Both the position numbers and the translations under genes were made by a program. The notes under the pieces are model-generated. The model was not told the origin of the DNA, did no database searches, and saw only the letters and a program-made list of their open reading frames with translations. This document shows, piece after piece, positions 25,389-33,635 of a DNA stretch of 64,000 nucleotides (its first letter is position 1; every line of letters starts with the position of its first letter). The DNA comes from Frigoribacterium sp. Leaf186 (GTDB taxonomy: Bacteria > Actinomycetota > Actinomycetes > Actinomycetales > Microbacteriaceae): contig NZ_LMPQ01000010.1 in the NCBI RefSeq assembly GCF_001423905.1, positions 449,119-513,118 of the forward strand, given 5' to 3'.

Positions 25389-26837
25389 ATGACGGCGAAG
25401 AAGGCCCCCGAGCCCGCGACCCTGTTGATCCTCGGGGCGAGCGGAGACCTCGCCGCGCGCCTCCTGATGCCCGGCCTGGGCGGCCTGCTGGCGCTCGAGC
25501 CGAAGCGCCGCGTCCAGCTGATCGGCGCCGGCGTCGAGGAGTACACCGACGCCGAGTGGAAGCAGCGTGTGAAGACGTCGTTCGACAGCGTCCACGCGAG
25601 CGGCCCCGCCGTCGACGCGCTGCTCGAGTCGACGACGTACATCACCGCCGACGTGACCGGGGTCGACGGCCTCCGCAGCCTCGTCGAGGCCTGTGACGCG
25701 CCTCCGTCGATCTACTTCGCCCTGCCGCCCGCGATCACCGAGAAGGCCTGCGCCGCCCTGCGGAAGGTCGACCTGCCCGAGGGCACGTCGCTCGCGCTCG
25801 AGAAGCCGTTCGGCACCGACCTCGCCAGCGCGAAGAAGCTGAACCGCGAGGTGCTGAAGCTCGTGCACGAGGACCAGGTGCACCGCGTCGACCACTTCCT
25901 CGGCCGGTCGACCGTGCTCAACCTGCTCGGCCTGCGGTTCGCGAACCGCCTGATCGAACCGATGCTCAACAACCAGCACGTCGAGAGCATCGAGATCGTC
26001 TACGACGAAGAGCTCGGCCTCGAGAACCGCGCCCGCTACTACGACCACGCGGGTGCCATGGTCGACATGATCCAGAGCCACCTGCTGCAGGTGATGGCCG
26101 TGCTGACGATGAACGCCCCCGCGACCCTCGGCCCCGCCGACCTCCGCGACGAGAAAGAACTCGTGCTGCGCGCCACCCACGTCTGGGACGACGACGCGGT
26201 CGCCAACACCCGTCGCGCCCGCTACGCGAAGGGCGAGGTCGACGGCCGCACCCTGCCCGCCTACGTCGACGAGGACGGCGTCGACCCGTCGCTCGAGACC
26301 GAGACCCTGGCCGAGGTCGTCGTCGAGGTCGCGAACTGGCGCTGGGCCGGGGTGCCCATCCTGCTGCGGTCGGGCAAGGCGCTCGCCTCACGTCGCCGCG
26401 AGATCGTCATCACGTTCCGCCCGCCGACCCACGTGCCGAAGGAGTTCGTCGGCGGCGGCACCCCCGACCGCCTGCGCATCGCGATCTCGCCCGACGAGAT
26501 GTCGCTCGAGCTGAACGTCAACGGGCCGGGCGACTCGTACGACCTGTCGCGCGCCTCCCTGCACGCCGACTTCGGCGCGGCCGACCTGACGGCGTACGGC
26601 GAAGTGCTCGAGGGCATCCTCGACGACGACCCGACGCTGTCGGTGCGCGGCGACTCGGCGGAGGAGGGGTGGCGCATCGTCGCCCCTGTCGTCAAGGCCT
26701 GGACGTCCGGCGACGTCGCCATCGACGAGTACCCGGCCGGGTCGGCCGGGCCGTCGTCGTGGCCGGCCGGCGTGCACCAGAACGAACCGGCCGTGCGGGC
26801 CCGCGAGGGCGCGAAGCTGGCGCACCGCGAGGACTGA
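25389..26837 (+). CDS. zwf: Glucose-6-phosphate dehydrogenase, divergent paralogue
   Basis: 482-aa protein with the NADP-binding GASGDLAAR near the N-terminus, EKPFGTD, and G6PD C-terminal segments (YDHAGAMVDMIQSHLLQ; RSGKAL). The reaction is oxidation of glucose-6-phosphate to 6-phosphogluconolactone at the head of the pentose phosphate pathway. The active-site signature, normally RIDHYLGK, reads RVDHFLGR here, with the conserved substrate-binding Lys replaced by Arg and Tyr by Phe. The gene is alone, not next to opcA/pgl/tal as usual in actinobacteria, so it is probably a second, functionally divergent copy. Start supported by the leaderless -10 box. Confidence 0.85.
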   Translation: MTAKKAPEPATLLILGASGDLAARLLMPGLGGLLALEPKRRVQLIGAGVEEYTDAEWKQRVKTSFDSVHASGPAVDALLESTTYITADVTGVDGLRSLVEACDAPPSIYFALPPAITEKACAALRKVDLPEGTSLALEKPFGTDLASAKKLNREVLKLVHEDQVHRVDHFLGRSTVLNLLGLRFANRLIEPMLNNQHVESIEIVYDEELGLENRARYYDHAGAMVDMIQSHLLQVMAVLTMNAPATLGPADLRDEKELVLRATHVWDDDAVANTRRARYAKGEVDGRTLPAYVDEDGVDPSLETETLAEVVVEVANWRWAGVPILLRSGKALASRRREIVITFRPPTHVPKEFVGGGTPDRLRIAISPDEMSLELNVNGPGDSYDLSRASLHADFGAADLTAYGEVLEGILDDDPTLSVRGDSAEEGWRIVAPVVKAWTSGDVAIDEYPAGSAGPSSWPAGVHQNEPAVRAREGAKLAHRED

Positions 26838-26867
26838 GGCGCGCCGCGGCACCGGCACGCCGCCACG

Positions 26868-26927
26868 CCGCCACGAAGTAAGCAGCCCGCCACGCAATCA
26901 CGTGGCGGGCTGTTCAATTCGTGGCGG
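26868..26927. terminator. Nested palindrome between convergent genes (word CGCCACG)
   Basis: Outer CCGCCACGAA (26868-26877) pairs with TTCGTGGCGG (26918-26927). Inner CAGCCCGCCACG (26883-26894) pairs with CGTGGCGGGCTG (26901-26912). CGCCACG also occurs as an extra copy at 26861. It lies between the zwf and transglutaminase-like gene stops. Confidence 0.8.
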
Positions 26928-27035
26928 GATCAGCGGGATTGGCGGGGTCGCCGGGCGGCGGCGGGGTCGGCGGGGTCGCCGGGCGGCGGCGGGGCACGGA
27001 GCGGCGAGCGCAGGAGGCGCGGCGCCGGCGGGCGC

Positions 27036-27944
27036 TCAGCCCAGGCTGACGAAGGTGGTCACGTCGTCGCGCGGCAGCACGTCGGCGACGGCACCGACCT
27101 GCATCCCCGCGACGGTGACGCGTCCGCCGTGGCTCGACAGGAACGCGGTGTCGGAGGCGTCCCGTCCGGTCGCGATGCGCAGCAGCGTCTGGCGCGGGGC
27201 CAGCCCGGTGGCGTCGACCACGTGCCAGGCGCCGTCGACGAAGGCCTCGGCCACGGCGTGGAAGTCCATCGGCGACAGCCCCGGCGCGTAGACGCTGACG
27301 AGCCGGGCCGGCACGTCGAGCCCGCGCAGCAGGGCGATGACGAGGTGGGCGTAGTCGCGGCAGACGCCCTGCCGGTCGAGCAGGGTCTGCACGGCGCCGT
27401 CGGTCGGCGCGCTCGCCCCGGGCACGTAGGCGAGGTGCGAGCCGACCCAGGTCGCGACCGCCGCCAGCAGGTCGCGCCCCTCGAGGCCGCCGAACTCGGC
27501 TCGGGCGGTCGGGCTCAGGGTGTCGGACTCGCAGTAGCGGCTCGGTCGTCGGTAGCGGACCAGGTCGAGCTCGTCGACGGGCGGCTCGTCGAGACGGCCC
27601 TCGACGACCACCCGGTAGTCGACGGTGACGCGGCCGGCCCCGACCTCGCACAGGTGGAGGAGGGTGCCGTGGTGGTCGTGCACCTCGCGGACCTCGAGGG
27701 GTGCGCCGTGCTGGGTCACGGCCAGCGCCTCCTCGGTGATGCGGGCGGCGCCGGGGGCGGCGGTAGCCGTGCCGGGGGCGTCGGCGTCCGTGCCGGGGGC
27801 GGCGGTGTCCGTGCCGGGGGCGTCGGCATCCGTGCCGAGGGCGTCGGGGGCGGCCGCGTAGGCGCGCGAGGCGGCGACCGACAGGACGAACTCGGCGGGG
27901 CCGTCGACGTCGAACTCGAGCCGGGCGGACGCGGTGCGCTTCAT
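27036..27944 (-). CDS. Transglutaminase-like cysteine protease family protein
   Basis: 302-aa cytoplasmic protein with a bacterial transglutaminase-like N-terminal region followed by the papain-fold core. The catalytic triad is visible as Cys in GVCRDYAHL, His in FHAVAEA and Asp in HVVDATGL. An N-terminal segment (about residues 35-65) is a 7-residue GTDADAP-type repeat encoded by a 21-bp minisatellite. Function in this family (protease or peptide modification) is mostly undefined. The ATG has CACCCT ending 6 nt upstream and no Shine-Dalgarno, so probably leaderless. Confidence 0.85.
   Translation of the reverse strand: MKRTASARLEFDVDGPAEFVLSVAASRAYAAAPDALGTDADAPGTDTAAPGTDADAPGTATAAPGAARITEEALAVTQHGAPLEVREVHDHHGTLLHLCEVGAGRVTVDYRVVVEGRLDEPPVDELDLVRYRRPSRYCESDTLSPTARAEFGGLEGRDLLAAVATWVGSHLAYVPGASAPTDGAVQTLLDRQGVCRDYAHLVIALLRGLDVPARLVSVYAPGLSPMDFHAVAEAFVDGAWHVVDATGLAPRQTLLRIATGRDASDTAFLSSHGGRVTVAGMQVGAVADVLPRDDVTTFVSLG
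27748..27840. repeat. 21-bp in-frame minisatellite in the transglutaminase-like gene
   Basis: About four units of CCGTGCCGGGGGCGKCGG plus 3 variable bases. Because 21 is a multiple of 3, unit number can change without a frameshift; it encodes GTDADAP-like repeats. Confidence 0.65.
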
Positions 27945-28028
27945 GACGAGAGGGTGGCACACCCGTGGGTCCGGCGTGTTTCGTCGGCGAGGCGCCGCGA
28001 TGTCGGTGGCGCCGGGTTGGATGAGCGC

Positions 28029-28325
28029 ATGCCCTCGTACCGCGTCACGCTCACCGTCGGCACCTTGCGGCCCGGGGTGCGGCCCGACTCCGTGCTGCCG
28101 GCGGCGGCCGCGAGCGCCGCGGGCCTGACGACGGTCGAGGCGAGCGACGTCACGCTGGTCCGGGGCGAGCCACGCCTGGTGGTGCGCTACGAGTGCCCGG
28201 CCGACGAGCCCGCACACCGCATCGGCGCCGTCGTCGAGGCTGCCGTCGGCGAGCTGGCCGACGTCGTCCAGGGGCGCGTGACGCGTCGCGACGGCGGGGC
28301 GTGGACGTTGGTGAGTGCAGTCTGA
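28029..28325 (+). CDS. Small conserved hypothetical protein
   Basis: 98 aa, alternating alpha/beta sequence (SYRVTLTVGTLRPGV; VTLVRGEPRLVVRYECPADE; GGAWTLVSAV). No recognised family, no signal peptide. TTGGAT ends 6 nt before the ATG, and a competing ATG 8 nt upstream is out of frame. Divergent from the transglutaminase-like gene. Confidence 0.65.
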   Translation: MPSYRVTLTVGTLRPGVRPDSVLPAAAASAAGLTTVEASDVTLVRGEPRLVVRYECPADEPAHRIGAVVEAAVGELADVVQGRVTRRDGGAWTLVSAV

Positions 28326-28327
28326 TG

Positions 28328-28357
28328 TTCTTCATGACGCGGTTCACACTTTAATGC
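28328..28357 (+). promoter_or_regulatory. AT-rich promoter of the bacteriocin gene
   Basis: An unusually AT-rich stretch for this window, with TAATGC (28352) or overlapping TTTAAT as -10 and TTCTTC (28328) as a weak -35 about 18 bp upstream. It leaves a 5' UTR of roughly 45 nt to the bacteriocin ATG. Confidence 0.45.
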
Positions 28358-28406
28358 TTTCCTGGACGGGTCGGGCGTTCGCTCGGCCCTTCCAGAGAGG
28401 CATTGC

Positions 28407-28793
28407 ATGAAGATCCTGTCCCGTTTCACCACTGGCGCCGTTGCGCTCGCCCTGCTGGCGACCGGCACCACCGCGGCGAACGCGGAAACCCTCTCAGCCA
28501 CCGAAGGCACGACCGTCGAACACGGTTCCGTGGCGGTCCAGCCCGAGACGGAGGCCACGACCACGAGCAGGGACGGCAGAAGCCTCGTGGTCGAGTCGTC
28601 CTGGACCTACGGCACGAAGCCCCGCCTTTACTCGAACTACTTCCACCGCAGCAGGTGGCACGGCTCGTCGGTCAAGACGAACGCCGGCCGGATCACGCAG
28701 AGTGCGAACACGCGCCCGGGGCAGTGGTCCTACGCGTACGGCATCGCCACTCCGGGCCGAGTCGACTTCGCGTACTACCGCATCACGAGCTGA
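28407..28793 (+). CDS. Lactococcin 972-family bacteriocin precursor
   Basis: 128-aa secreted precursor. Residues 1-26 are a Sec signal peptide ending ANA-E. The mature C-terminal half shows the lactococcin 972 signature: WTYGTK, LYSNYFHRSRWHGSSV, an N/G-rich middle, then GQWSYAYGI and a final FAYYRI. Lactococcin 972 blocks septum formation by binding lipid II. Whether this member kills or has another role is not known. Good Shine-Dalgarno (AGAGAGG). It is followed by a hairpin and then by a membrane protein and an ABC ATPase, the standard neighbourhood for export/immunity. Confidence 0.88.
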   Translation: MKILSRFTTGAVALALLATGTTAANAETLSATEGTTVEHGSVAVQPETEATTTSRDGRSLVVESSWTYGTKPRLYSNYFHRSRWHGSSVKTNAGRITQSANTRPGQWSYAYGIATPGRVDFAYYRITS

Positions 28794-28798
28794 TCCAC

Positions 28799-28830
28799 GT
28801 GGTGCGTCACGTCGTGGCGTGACGCACCAC
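28799..28830 (+). terminator. Perfect 13-bp hairpin after the bacteriocin gene
   Basis: GTGGTGCGTCACG (28799-28811) pairs perfectly with CGTGACGCACCAC (28818-28830), loop TCGTGG. It begins 5 nt after the bacteriocin stop. Probably an attenuator that makes the bacteriocin mRNA more abundant than the transporter message, or a 3'-end stabiliser. Confidence 0.8.
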
Positions 28831-28870
28831 TGATCCCGACTCCGTCCGACCTCTCGTCAGGAGGCCCCCG

Positions 28871-30973
28871 ATGCATGCCATCCTCCGAACGGCCGTCGTC
28901 CTCGTCGCGGTGGCCTCGACCCTGGCCGCACACCTCGTCGCCGAGAGGATCGAAGAACTCTTTCCCCTCTCGGCCCCGGCCCAGATCCACATCACGTCGG
29001 GCCCGGGCGGATCGGCCGAACCGGCGGCCGTGATCGCGGACCTCGAGGGGAACGACCTCGCCGCAGCGCTCGTGACCTTCGACGCCACCCCCGCTGGCGT
29101 TCGACGCGTCCTCGTCCTCTCTCCCGGTTTCGCGCGACAGCCCGGGGCCCCCGACGCCGTGGCTCCCGGCGAGGACGTCCACGCCTTCGGCACCCGTCTG
29201 GCGTCGACGCAGACCCGCGTGCTCGACACGGACGCGGACACGATCTACGGCCAGTGGACGGTCTTCGGTTCCGACCACGACATCGAGGGCGCAGCCGAAG
29301 CCCTCCGTCGTGACGGCTTCACGGCAGAGGTCGTGTGGAACGACGCAGCGGCAGCGGCAACGCAAGCCGTCACGGTGACCCCACCCCTCCTCGTGCTCAC
29401 GGTCGCCCTCTTCCTCTTCGCGACGTCGTCGGCCGCGTGGGCCCTGACCGCCGGCTCACGGAGGGTCCGTCGGGTCCACGGTCTCTCTCGCTGCCGGGTG
29501 TCCGGCGGCGACCTGACCAAGACGGCAGGATTCGTCGTGGCCGCCTGGGCGACGACCTGTCTCGGCTGGCTGGTGACGGCCACGGTCCTGTGGGGCACCG
29601 CACCGACCTTCGGCCCCACGGGTCTCCTGGTCGCGCGGATCTCGGCTCTGTGTGGCGGGGGGACGGTCGCCGTCGTCGCCCTCGCGGCCGTGGTGACGCA
29701 CGGTGCGTCGCGTCCCGGGCCGCGATCTCGCGACCGTCGAACGACGACCGTCGTCGGGGTGGCGGCGGGGATGACCCTCCTGGGGATCGGATCGTCCCTG
29801 TCCGTCGCCTCGTACACGCTCGAACAGGCTGACCACGGCCTCCACGCCGCCGTGGCGAAACACGACTCCTGGCACGGCCGATCGGCTCGCATCATCTCGC
29901 TGCGCGCGACGGAGGAGCCCGTCGTGGAGCGTGAAGCACCGGGTTGGTCCCGTCTCATCGCCACCGAGGAGGCGGCCGGGCACCTCCTGCTCGACCAACT
30001 CGACCCCGGGTGTCAGGGACTCTCGCTGCCGGTCGACTGCGTGGTGGTCAGCAGCACCTATCTGCAGCAGGTGGCATCTTCGGGCACGAACGGGATCGAC
30101 GGGCTCGTCCACGACGCCGACGATCGTGTGCGAGTCCTCGTGCCGCGCAGTTCGGCGATCGAGACCGGCGCCCTGAAGTCCGCCGTCGAGGAGTTCGTCG
30201 CGTTCCAACGCGAGGTCGAGACGCGGTTCGCCTGCCCCGACGACGACTGCCTCGACGACGTCCCCGTCGCGGCGGTGACCGTCCAGACGTACTCCTCCCG
30301 ACTCGAGCTCCCTCTGCTGACGGCCTACCCGCGCACCGACTCGGGCAGGGACGTGCTCGTCGACCCCGTGCTGGTCGTCGTTCCTCCGGCACGCCGAGTG
30401 CTCAGCGTGGACTACCACTTGGCGGCCCTGAGCACGGGCGACGAGCTGTACACCGGCTCGGAGGTCGAGCTCGAGGCAGCCCTCGACGAACACGGTGTCC
30501 GCGATCTCGTCTTCGCCGACACGGATGTCCAGGACGAGACCGGTTCGCTCGTCCCCCAGTGGCGCGCGTGGAGGTCCCAGACCGTCGTCACGCTGTGGTT
30601 CTCGGCCCTCCTGGCAGCCGCGATGATCTGCCTCCTCGTCTGGTCGTCCGTCCGATCGCGTGCCCGCTCGCTGGCGGTGCACCGTGTCCACGGCTTCTCA
30701 CCGTTCCGTCGTCACGGCCGGCTGCTGGCCGTCGTCGCAGCGCTCGGAGGCACGGCACCCCTCATGGCGTTCTTCGGTCCACACCCGATGGCCGTACCCG
30801 ACATCCCCCTCGTGCGAGCGATCACCACCGGCCTGGCACTCGCTGCGGCCTTCGCCCTGCTCGCCTGGCCGACGGCCGTCTGGTGCGAGCGTCGTCCGGG
30901 CGCGCGGGCCAGGTGGGCACGTGGCTCGACCGTCCGGCACCGACTCGAAGGAGACGTCCATGGCGCGTCCTGA
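28871..30973 (+). CDS. Bacteriocin-associated integral membrane protein (Lcn972 type)
   Basis: 700-aa membrane protein with an N-terminal helix (AVVLVAVASTLAAHLV), a long extracytoplasmic segment, a cluster of helices at about residues 172-280 (PPLLVLTVALFLFATSS; GFVVAAWATTCLGWLV), a second large extracytoplasmic region, and about three helices at the C-terminus (LWFSALLAAAMICLLVW). This FtsX/MacB-like layout matches the roughly 7-helix proteins paired with lactococcin 972 genes, thought to act in immunity or export. AGGAGG lies 8 nt before the ATG. The gene overlaps the ATPase gene by 14 nt. Codons here use more T and A at third positions than the rest of the window, suggesting recent acquisition. 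Confidence 0.8.
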   Translation: MHAILRTAVVLVAVASTLAAHLVAERIEELFPLSAPAQIHITSGPGGSAEPAAVIADLEGNDLAAALVTFDATPAGVRRVLVLSPGFARQPGAPDAVAPGEDVHAFGTRLASTQTRVLDTDADTIYGQWTVFGSDHDIEGAAEALRRDGFTAEVVWNDAAAAATQAVTVTPPLLVLTVALFLFATSSAAWALTAGSRRVRRVHGLSRCRVSGGDLTKTAGFVVAAWATTCLGWLVTATVLWGTAPTFGPTGLLVARISALCGGGTVAVVALAAVVTHGASRPGPRSRDRRTTTVVGVAAGMTLLGIGSSLSVASYTLEQADHGLHAAVAKHDSWHGRSARIISLRATEEPVVEREAPGWSRLIATEEAAGHLLLDQLDPGCQGLSLPVDCVVVSSTYLQQVASSGTNGIDGLVHDADDRVRVLVPRSSAIETGALKSAVEEFVAFQREVETRFACPDDDCLDDVPVAAVTVQTYSSRLELPLLTAYPRTDSGRDVLVDPVLVVVPPARRVLSVDYHLAALSTGDELYTGSEVELEAALDEHGVRDLVFADTDVQDETGSLVPQWRAWRSQTVVTLWFSALLAAAMICLLVWSSVRSRARSLAVHRVHGFSPFRRHGRLLAVVAALGGTAPLMAFFGPHPMAVPDIPLVRAITTGLALAAAFALLAWPTAVWCERRPGARARWARGSTVRHRLEGDVHGAS

Positions 30974-31679
30974 CGCCCCGACCACGATCCGTCGCACGGC
31001 GGCACCAGCCGGGCCCCGCCCACGCCTGGTCGTCTCGGACCTGTCCGCGCTCCGTTCGGGACGTGAGCTCTGGAAGGACGTGTCCGCGACGTTCGACGCC
31101 GGGACGACGACGTCGATCTGGGGCCCCAGCGGGGTGGGGAAGTCCACCCTGTTGGCGTGTCTAGGACTGCTCGACACGGTGACGTCCGGGTCGATCACGC
31201 TCGACGGCGACGAACTCACGCGCACCCGAGGTCGCACGCGCCGACGTCTGCATCGAGACGTGTTCGGGTTCCTCTTCCAGGACCACGGCCTCGTCGACGA
31301 CTGGACCGTCGCGAAGAACCTCGACGTCGCCCTCGTCGCTCGGCGGGCCCCTCGTCGACAGCGGGCCGGGCGACGCTCCGCAGCCCTCCGGCGCGTGGGG
31401 CTGGACGGCGCGCAGACGACGAAGGTGTCCCGGCTGAGTGGGGGCGAGCGGCAACGGGTCGCCCTGGCGCGCCTCCTGCTGCACGAGCCACGGGTGGTCC
31501 TGGCTGACGAACCCACCGCGTCGCTCGACGACGCGAACGCCGAGATGGTCGTCGACCTGTTGCGCACGTTCGCCGAGGACGGTGCCGTCGTGGTCGTCGC
31601 GACGCATGACGAACGGGTGATCGCCGCGAGCGATCAGGTGCTCGAGCTCGCCGGGACGGGGCTGAACCGAGCGCGGTGA
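30960..31679 (+). CDS. ABC transporter ATP-binding protein (bacteriocin export/immunity)
   Basis: 239-aa ATPase with Walker A GPSGVGKST, Q-loop FLFQDHG, signature LSGGERQRVALARL, Walker B VVLADEPT and H-loop ATHD. It resembles the LolD/MacB-type ATPases that pair with FtsX-like permeases. ATG at 30960 follows AAGGAG and lies inside the end of the membrane protein gene, so the two are translationally coupled. Together they form the predicted export/immunity transporter for the bacteriocin at 28407. Confidence 0.9.
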   Translation: MARPDAPTTIRRTAAPAGPRPRLVVSDLSALRSGRELWKDVSATFDAGTTTSIWGPSGVGKSTLLACLGLLDTVTSGSITLDGDELTRTRGRTRRRLHRDVFGFLFQDHGLVDDWTVAKNLDVALVARRAPRRQRAGRRSAALRRVGLDGAQTTKVSRLSGGERQRVALARLLLHEPRVVLADEPTASLDDANAEMVVDLLRTFAEDGAVVVVATHDERVIAASDQVLELAGTGLNRAR

Positions 31680-31790
31680 CGCCCCCGGGAGGCGCGGGTC
31701 CGGCCGACGGGTCCATGGCCCGTTCTGCGCACGGTCGCCTCCGTGGCGTCCGGCACCGCGCCTCCTCGGTCGTGGAGTCCTTGCCGGCTT

Positions 31791-31863
31791 CATCCGGCAC
31801 GTACCGGATCGTGTGGCCGGCGGACCCGTGGGCCCGTCGGCCCCATCCGGCACGGACCGGATG
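31791..31863. terminator. Compound palindrome downstream of the bacteriocin operon
   Basis: Two hairpins of CATCCGG/CCGGAT(G) (31791-31809, 31844-31863) flank a third GGCCG...CGGCC structure. A near copy of the first hairpin with its flank recurs at 53203. It ends the bacteriocin operon before the next rightward gene. Confidence 0.65.
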
Positions 31864-31906
31864 ACCGCGCGGCGGAAGCACCTCGGTGCCGCGCGCCGGC
31901 CACGCG

Positions 31907-31912
31907 TAGGCT
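31907..31912 (+). promoter_or_regulatory. -10-like box TAGGCT, leaderless
   Basis: TAGGCT ends 6 nt before the lipoprotein ATG at 31919; no Shine-Dalgarno. Confidence 0.55.
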
Positions 31913-31918
31913 CGCGCC

Positions 31919-32218
31919 ATGGGGACGACGACGCGGACGGTGCGGGCGACGACCTCGCGGGCGGTGGCGGTCGCCGCGACGGCGGCGCTCACGCTCGGGG
32001 TGCTGACGGCCTGCGGCGGTGACGACGACGACGACGACCCCGTCGTGACGGTGAGCCCCATCGTGAGCCCGTCGGCGACCCCCGAGAGCCCGACGCCGGC
32101 CCCCGCGCCTCCCACCGACGGCGTCGTCACGCCCGCACCCTCGCCGACCACTCCGAGCCCCACGCCCGTGACGACCGACAAGCCGACCGACCGGCAGACG
32201 ATCCCCCCGCAGAACTAG
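31919..32218 (+). CDS. Small Pro/Thr/Ser-rich lipoprotein
   Basis: 99 aa: basic N-terminus, hydrophobic core, lipobox LTAC (Cys about residue 32), then GG and a run of six Asp, followed by a Pro/Thr/Ser-rich extended tail. Probably a surface-anchored lipoprotein of unknown role. The dispersed GGAGGCGCGG motif (reverse copy 32103) encodes part of the Pro/Ala stretch. Predicted leaderless. Confidence 0.7.
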   Translation: MGTTTRTVRATTSRAVAVAATAALTLGVLTACGGDDDDDDPVVTVSPIVSPSATPESPTPAPAPPTDGVVTPAPSPTTPSPTPVTTDKPTDRQTIPPQN

Positions 32219-32279
32219 CCGCCCCGGCCTCGCACGCACGCCGCGCGGCACACGCACCTCGCCGCACAGGGCAGCACGA

Positions 32280-32321
32280 ACCGGACGCCACCACACGGGT
32301 CTCCCTGGTGTGGCGTCCGGT
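32280..32321. terminator. 12-bp hairpin between convergent genes
   Basis: ACCGGACGCCAC (32280-32291) pairs with GTGGCGTCCGGT (32310-32321), with partial inner pairing. It lies between the lipoprotein and the converging transglycosylase gene. Confidence 0.75.
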
Positions 32322-32341
32322 CAGCGAGCCAGATCGTTCGA

Positions 32342-33259
32342 TCAGTACCAGTTGACGGACTGCGAGTGCGACCAGGCGCCGCACGGGCTGCCGTAGACCG
32401 ACTTGATGTAGCCGAGGCCCCAGGTGATCTGCGTCTTGGCGCTCGTGGCCCAGTCGCTGCCGGCCGAGGCCATCTTGCTGCCGGGCAGCGCCTGCGGGAT
32501 GCCCGTCGCCCCGCTGGGGTTGTAGGCCTTGTAGTTCCAGCCGGACTCCTTCGTCCAGAGCGAGACGAGGCACGAGAACTGGTCGCTGCCCCAGCCGTAC
32601 TGCGACGACGCGAGCGACTGGGCGGTCGCCTTGGCCCCCGCGACCGAGTTGTCGGAGGCCGCGCGGGCGGCCTCGGCGGCAGCGGCGGCCTCGGCAGCGG
32701 CCTTCGCCTCGGCGGCGGCCTGGGCGTCGGCGGCGGCCTGAGCGGCTGCGGCGGCCGCTGCGGCAGCGGCCGCGGCCTGGCGGTCGGCCTCGGCGGCGGC
32801 GGCCTGCACGGTCTGTGCCGAGAGGGCGGTCTTCTCGACGCGGGCGTTCAGGGTGGACGCGTCGAGCTTCTCGTAGTCGGCGAGCGACGCGACCTGGGTC
32901 TGCAGGTCGCTCGCGTCGGTCCGGCTCGACGTCGAGGCCACGACCTGGTTGGCGATCTGGATGGTCGACTTCGCCTTGGCCTGGGCCAGCGAGGTCGCGA
33001 TGTCGGCCTCCTGCTGCTTCACGGCGGCGGCGTGCTGCTCGGCCGAGATGGTCGTGTCGGCTCCGGCGGCCGTCATCGAGGTGACGGCGAAGCCGGTGCC
33101 GGCGACGAGGGCGACGGCGGCCACGCCCCCGATCAGCGACAGCCGGCGACGAGCGGCGCGGCGGCGGCCCGCGGCGAGCGAACGGCGGGTGACGGGTGCC
33201 TCGACGGGCGTCGTGGTCGACGCGTCCCCGTCGGGGGCAGGGGTGTTCTCGGGTGTCAT
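32342..33259 (-). CDS. SLT-type lytic transglycosylase with Ala-rich coiled coil
   Basis: 305-aa exported cell-wall enzyme. It has an Arg-rich cytoplasmic tail, one transmembrane/signal helix (about residues 42-65), a long Ala/Glu/Lys coiled coil (about 150-205), and a C-terminal lysozyme-like domain (QYGWGSDQFSCLVSLWTKESGWNY) containing the catalytic Glu in KESGWN and ATGIPQAL. It resembles aggregation-promoting-factor/transglycosylase domains that cleave peptidoglycan glycan strands. ATG 33259 follows GAGGA. The upstream leader is about 300 nt with a strong GGGGCC hairpin. Confidence 0.85.
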   Translation of the reverse strand: MTPENTPAPDGDASTTTPVEAPVTRRSLAAGRRRAARRRLSLIGGVAAVALVAGTGFAVTSMTAAGADTTISAEQHAAAVKQQEADIATSLAQAKAKSTIQIANQVVASTSSRTDASDLQTQVASLADYEKLDASTLNARVEKTALSAQTVQAAAAEADRQAAAAAAAAAAAAQAAADAQAAAEAKAAAEAAAAAEAARAASDNSVAGAKATAQSLASSQYGWGSDQFSCLVSLWTKESGWNYKAYNPSGATGIPQALPGSKMASAGSDWATSAKTQITWGLGYIKSVYGSPCGAWSHSQSVNWY

Positions 33260-33575
33260 GTGGTCCTCGTGCTCGGCCGACCCGCGCCGCCGGTCGGGCG
33301 GGGCGCACACGGCCGCACCGCACCGGGCGCTCGAGGCACGCGGGGCGGCCGGGTTCCACGCAACGGGGGCGAGGGGCCGTGACAGGTCGGTGTCGGTCTC
33401 GCGGGGCCGTGGGGCCCCGACTCGTCCGCCGCTGCTGCTCGGCCGAGCGTGACTCGGTCGGGAGGGGCGCACGCGCCCGGGCGAAGTGACGAGTATGCAG
33501 AGACTTCCTGAGTAGGAGCACACAATCCGGTGTCGAACCACGTAGTCCGGCGCATCAGCCGAGCGGATGACATCG
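33260..33575. other. Long leader region of the transglycosylase gene
   Basis: About 315 nt with no gene. Contains a perfect CGGGGCC/GGCCCCG hairpin near 33401-33419. Rpf/SLT genes in actinobacteria are often controlled by the ydaO c-di-AMP riboswitch. I looked for its conserved GGGGGAACC-type core and could not recognise it. Confidence 0.35.
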
Positions 33576-33613
33576 ACCCGCGCCTCCCTCATCCGAGCGA
33601 AGGAGGCGCGGGT
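33576..33613. terminator. Hairpin formed by two inverted GGAGGCGCGG elements
   Basis: ACCCGCGCCTCC (33576-33587) and GGAGGCGCGGGT (33602-33613) form a perfect 12-bp stem with a 14-nt loop directly downstream of the AI-2E permease gene (stop 33636, leftward). Here the dispersed motif itself builds a terminator-like structure. Confidence 0.7.
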
Positions 33614-33635
33614 CGCGCCGGTCAGCCGCCCGCGA

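Noticed and set aside
33260..33575. c-di-AMP (ydaO) riboswitch upstream of the transglycosylase gene
   Set aside because: Expected by analogy with rpf genes, but the conserved core was not recognisable; only a plain GC hairpin is seen.
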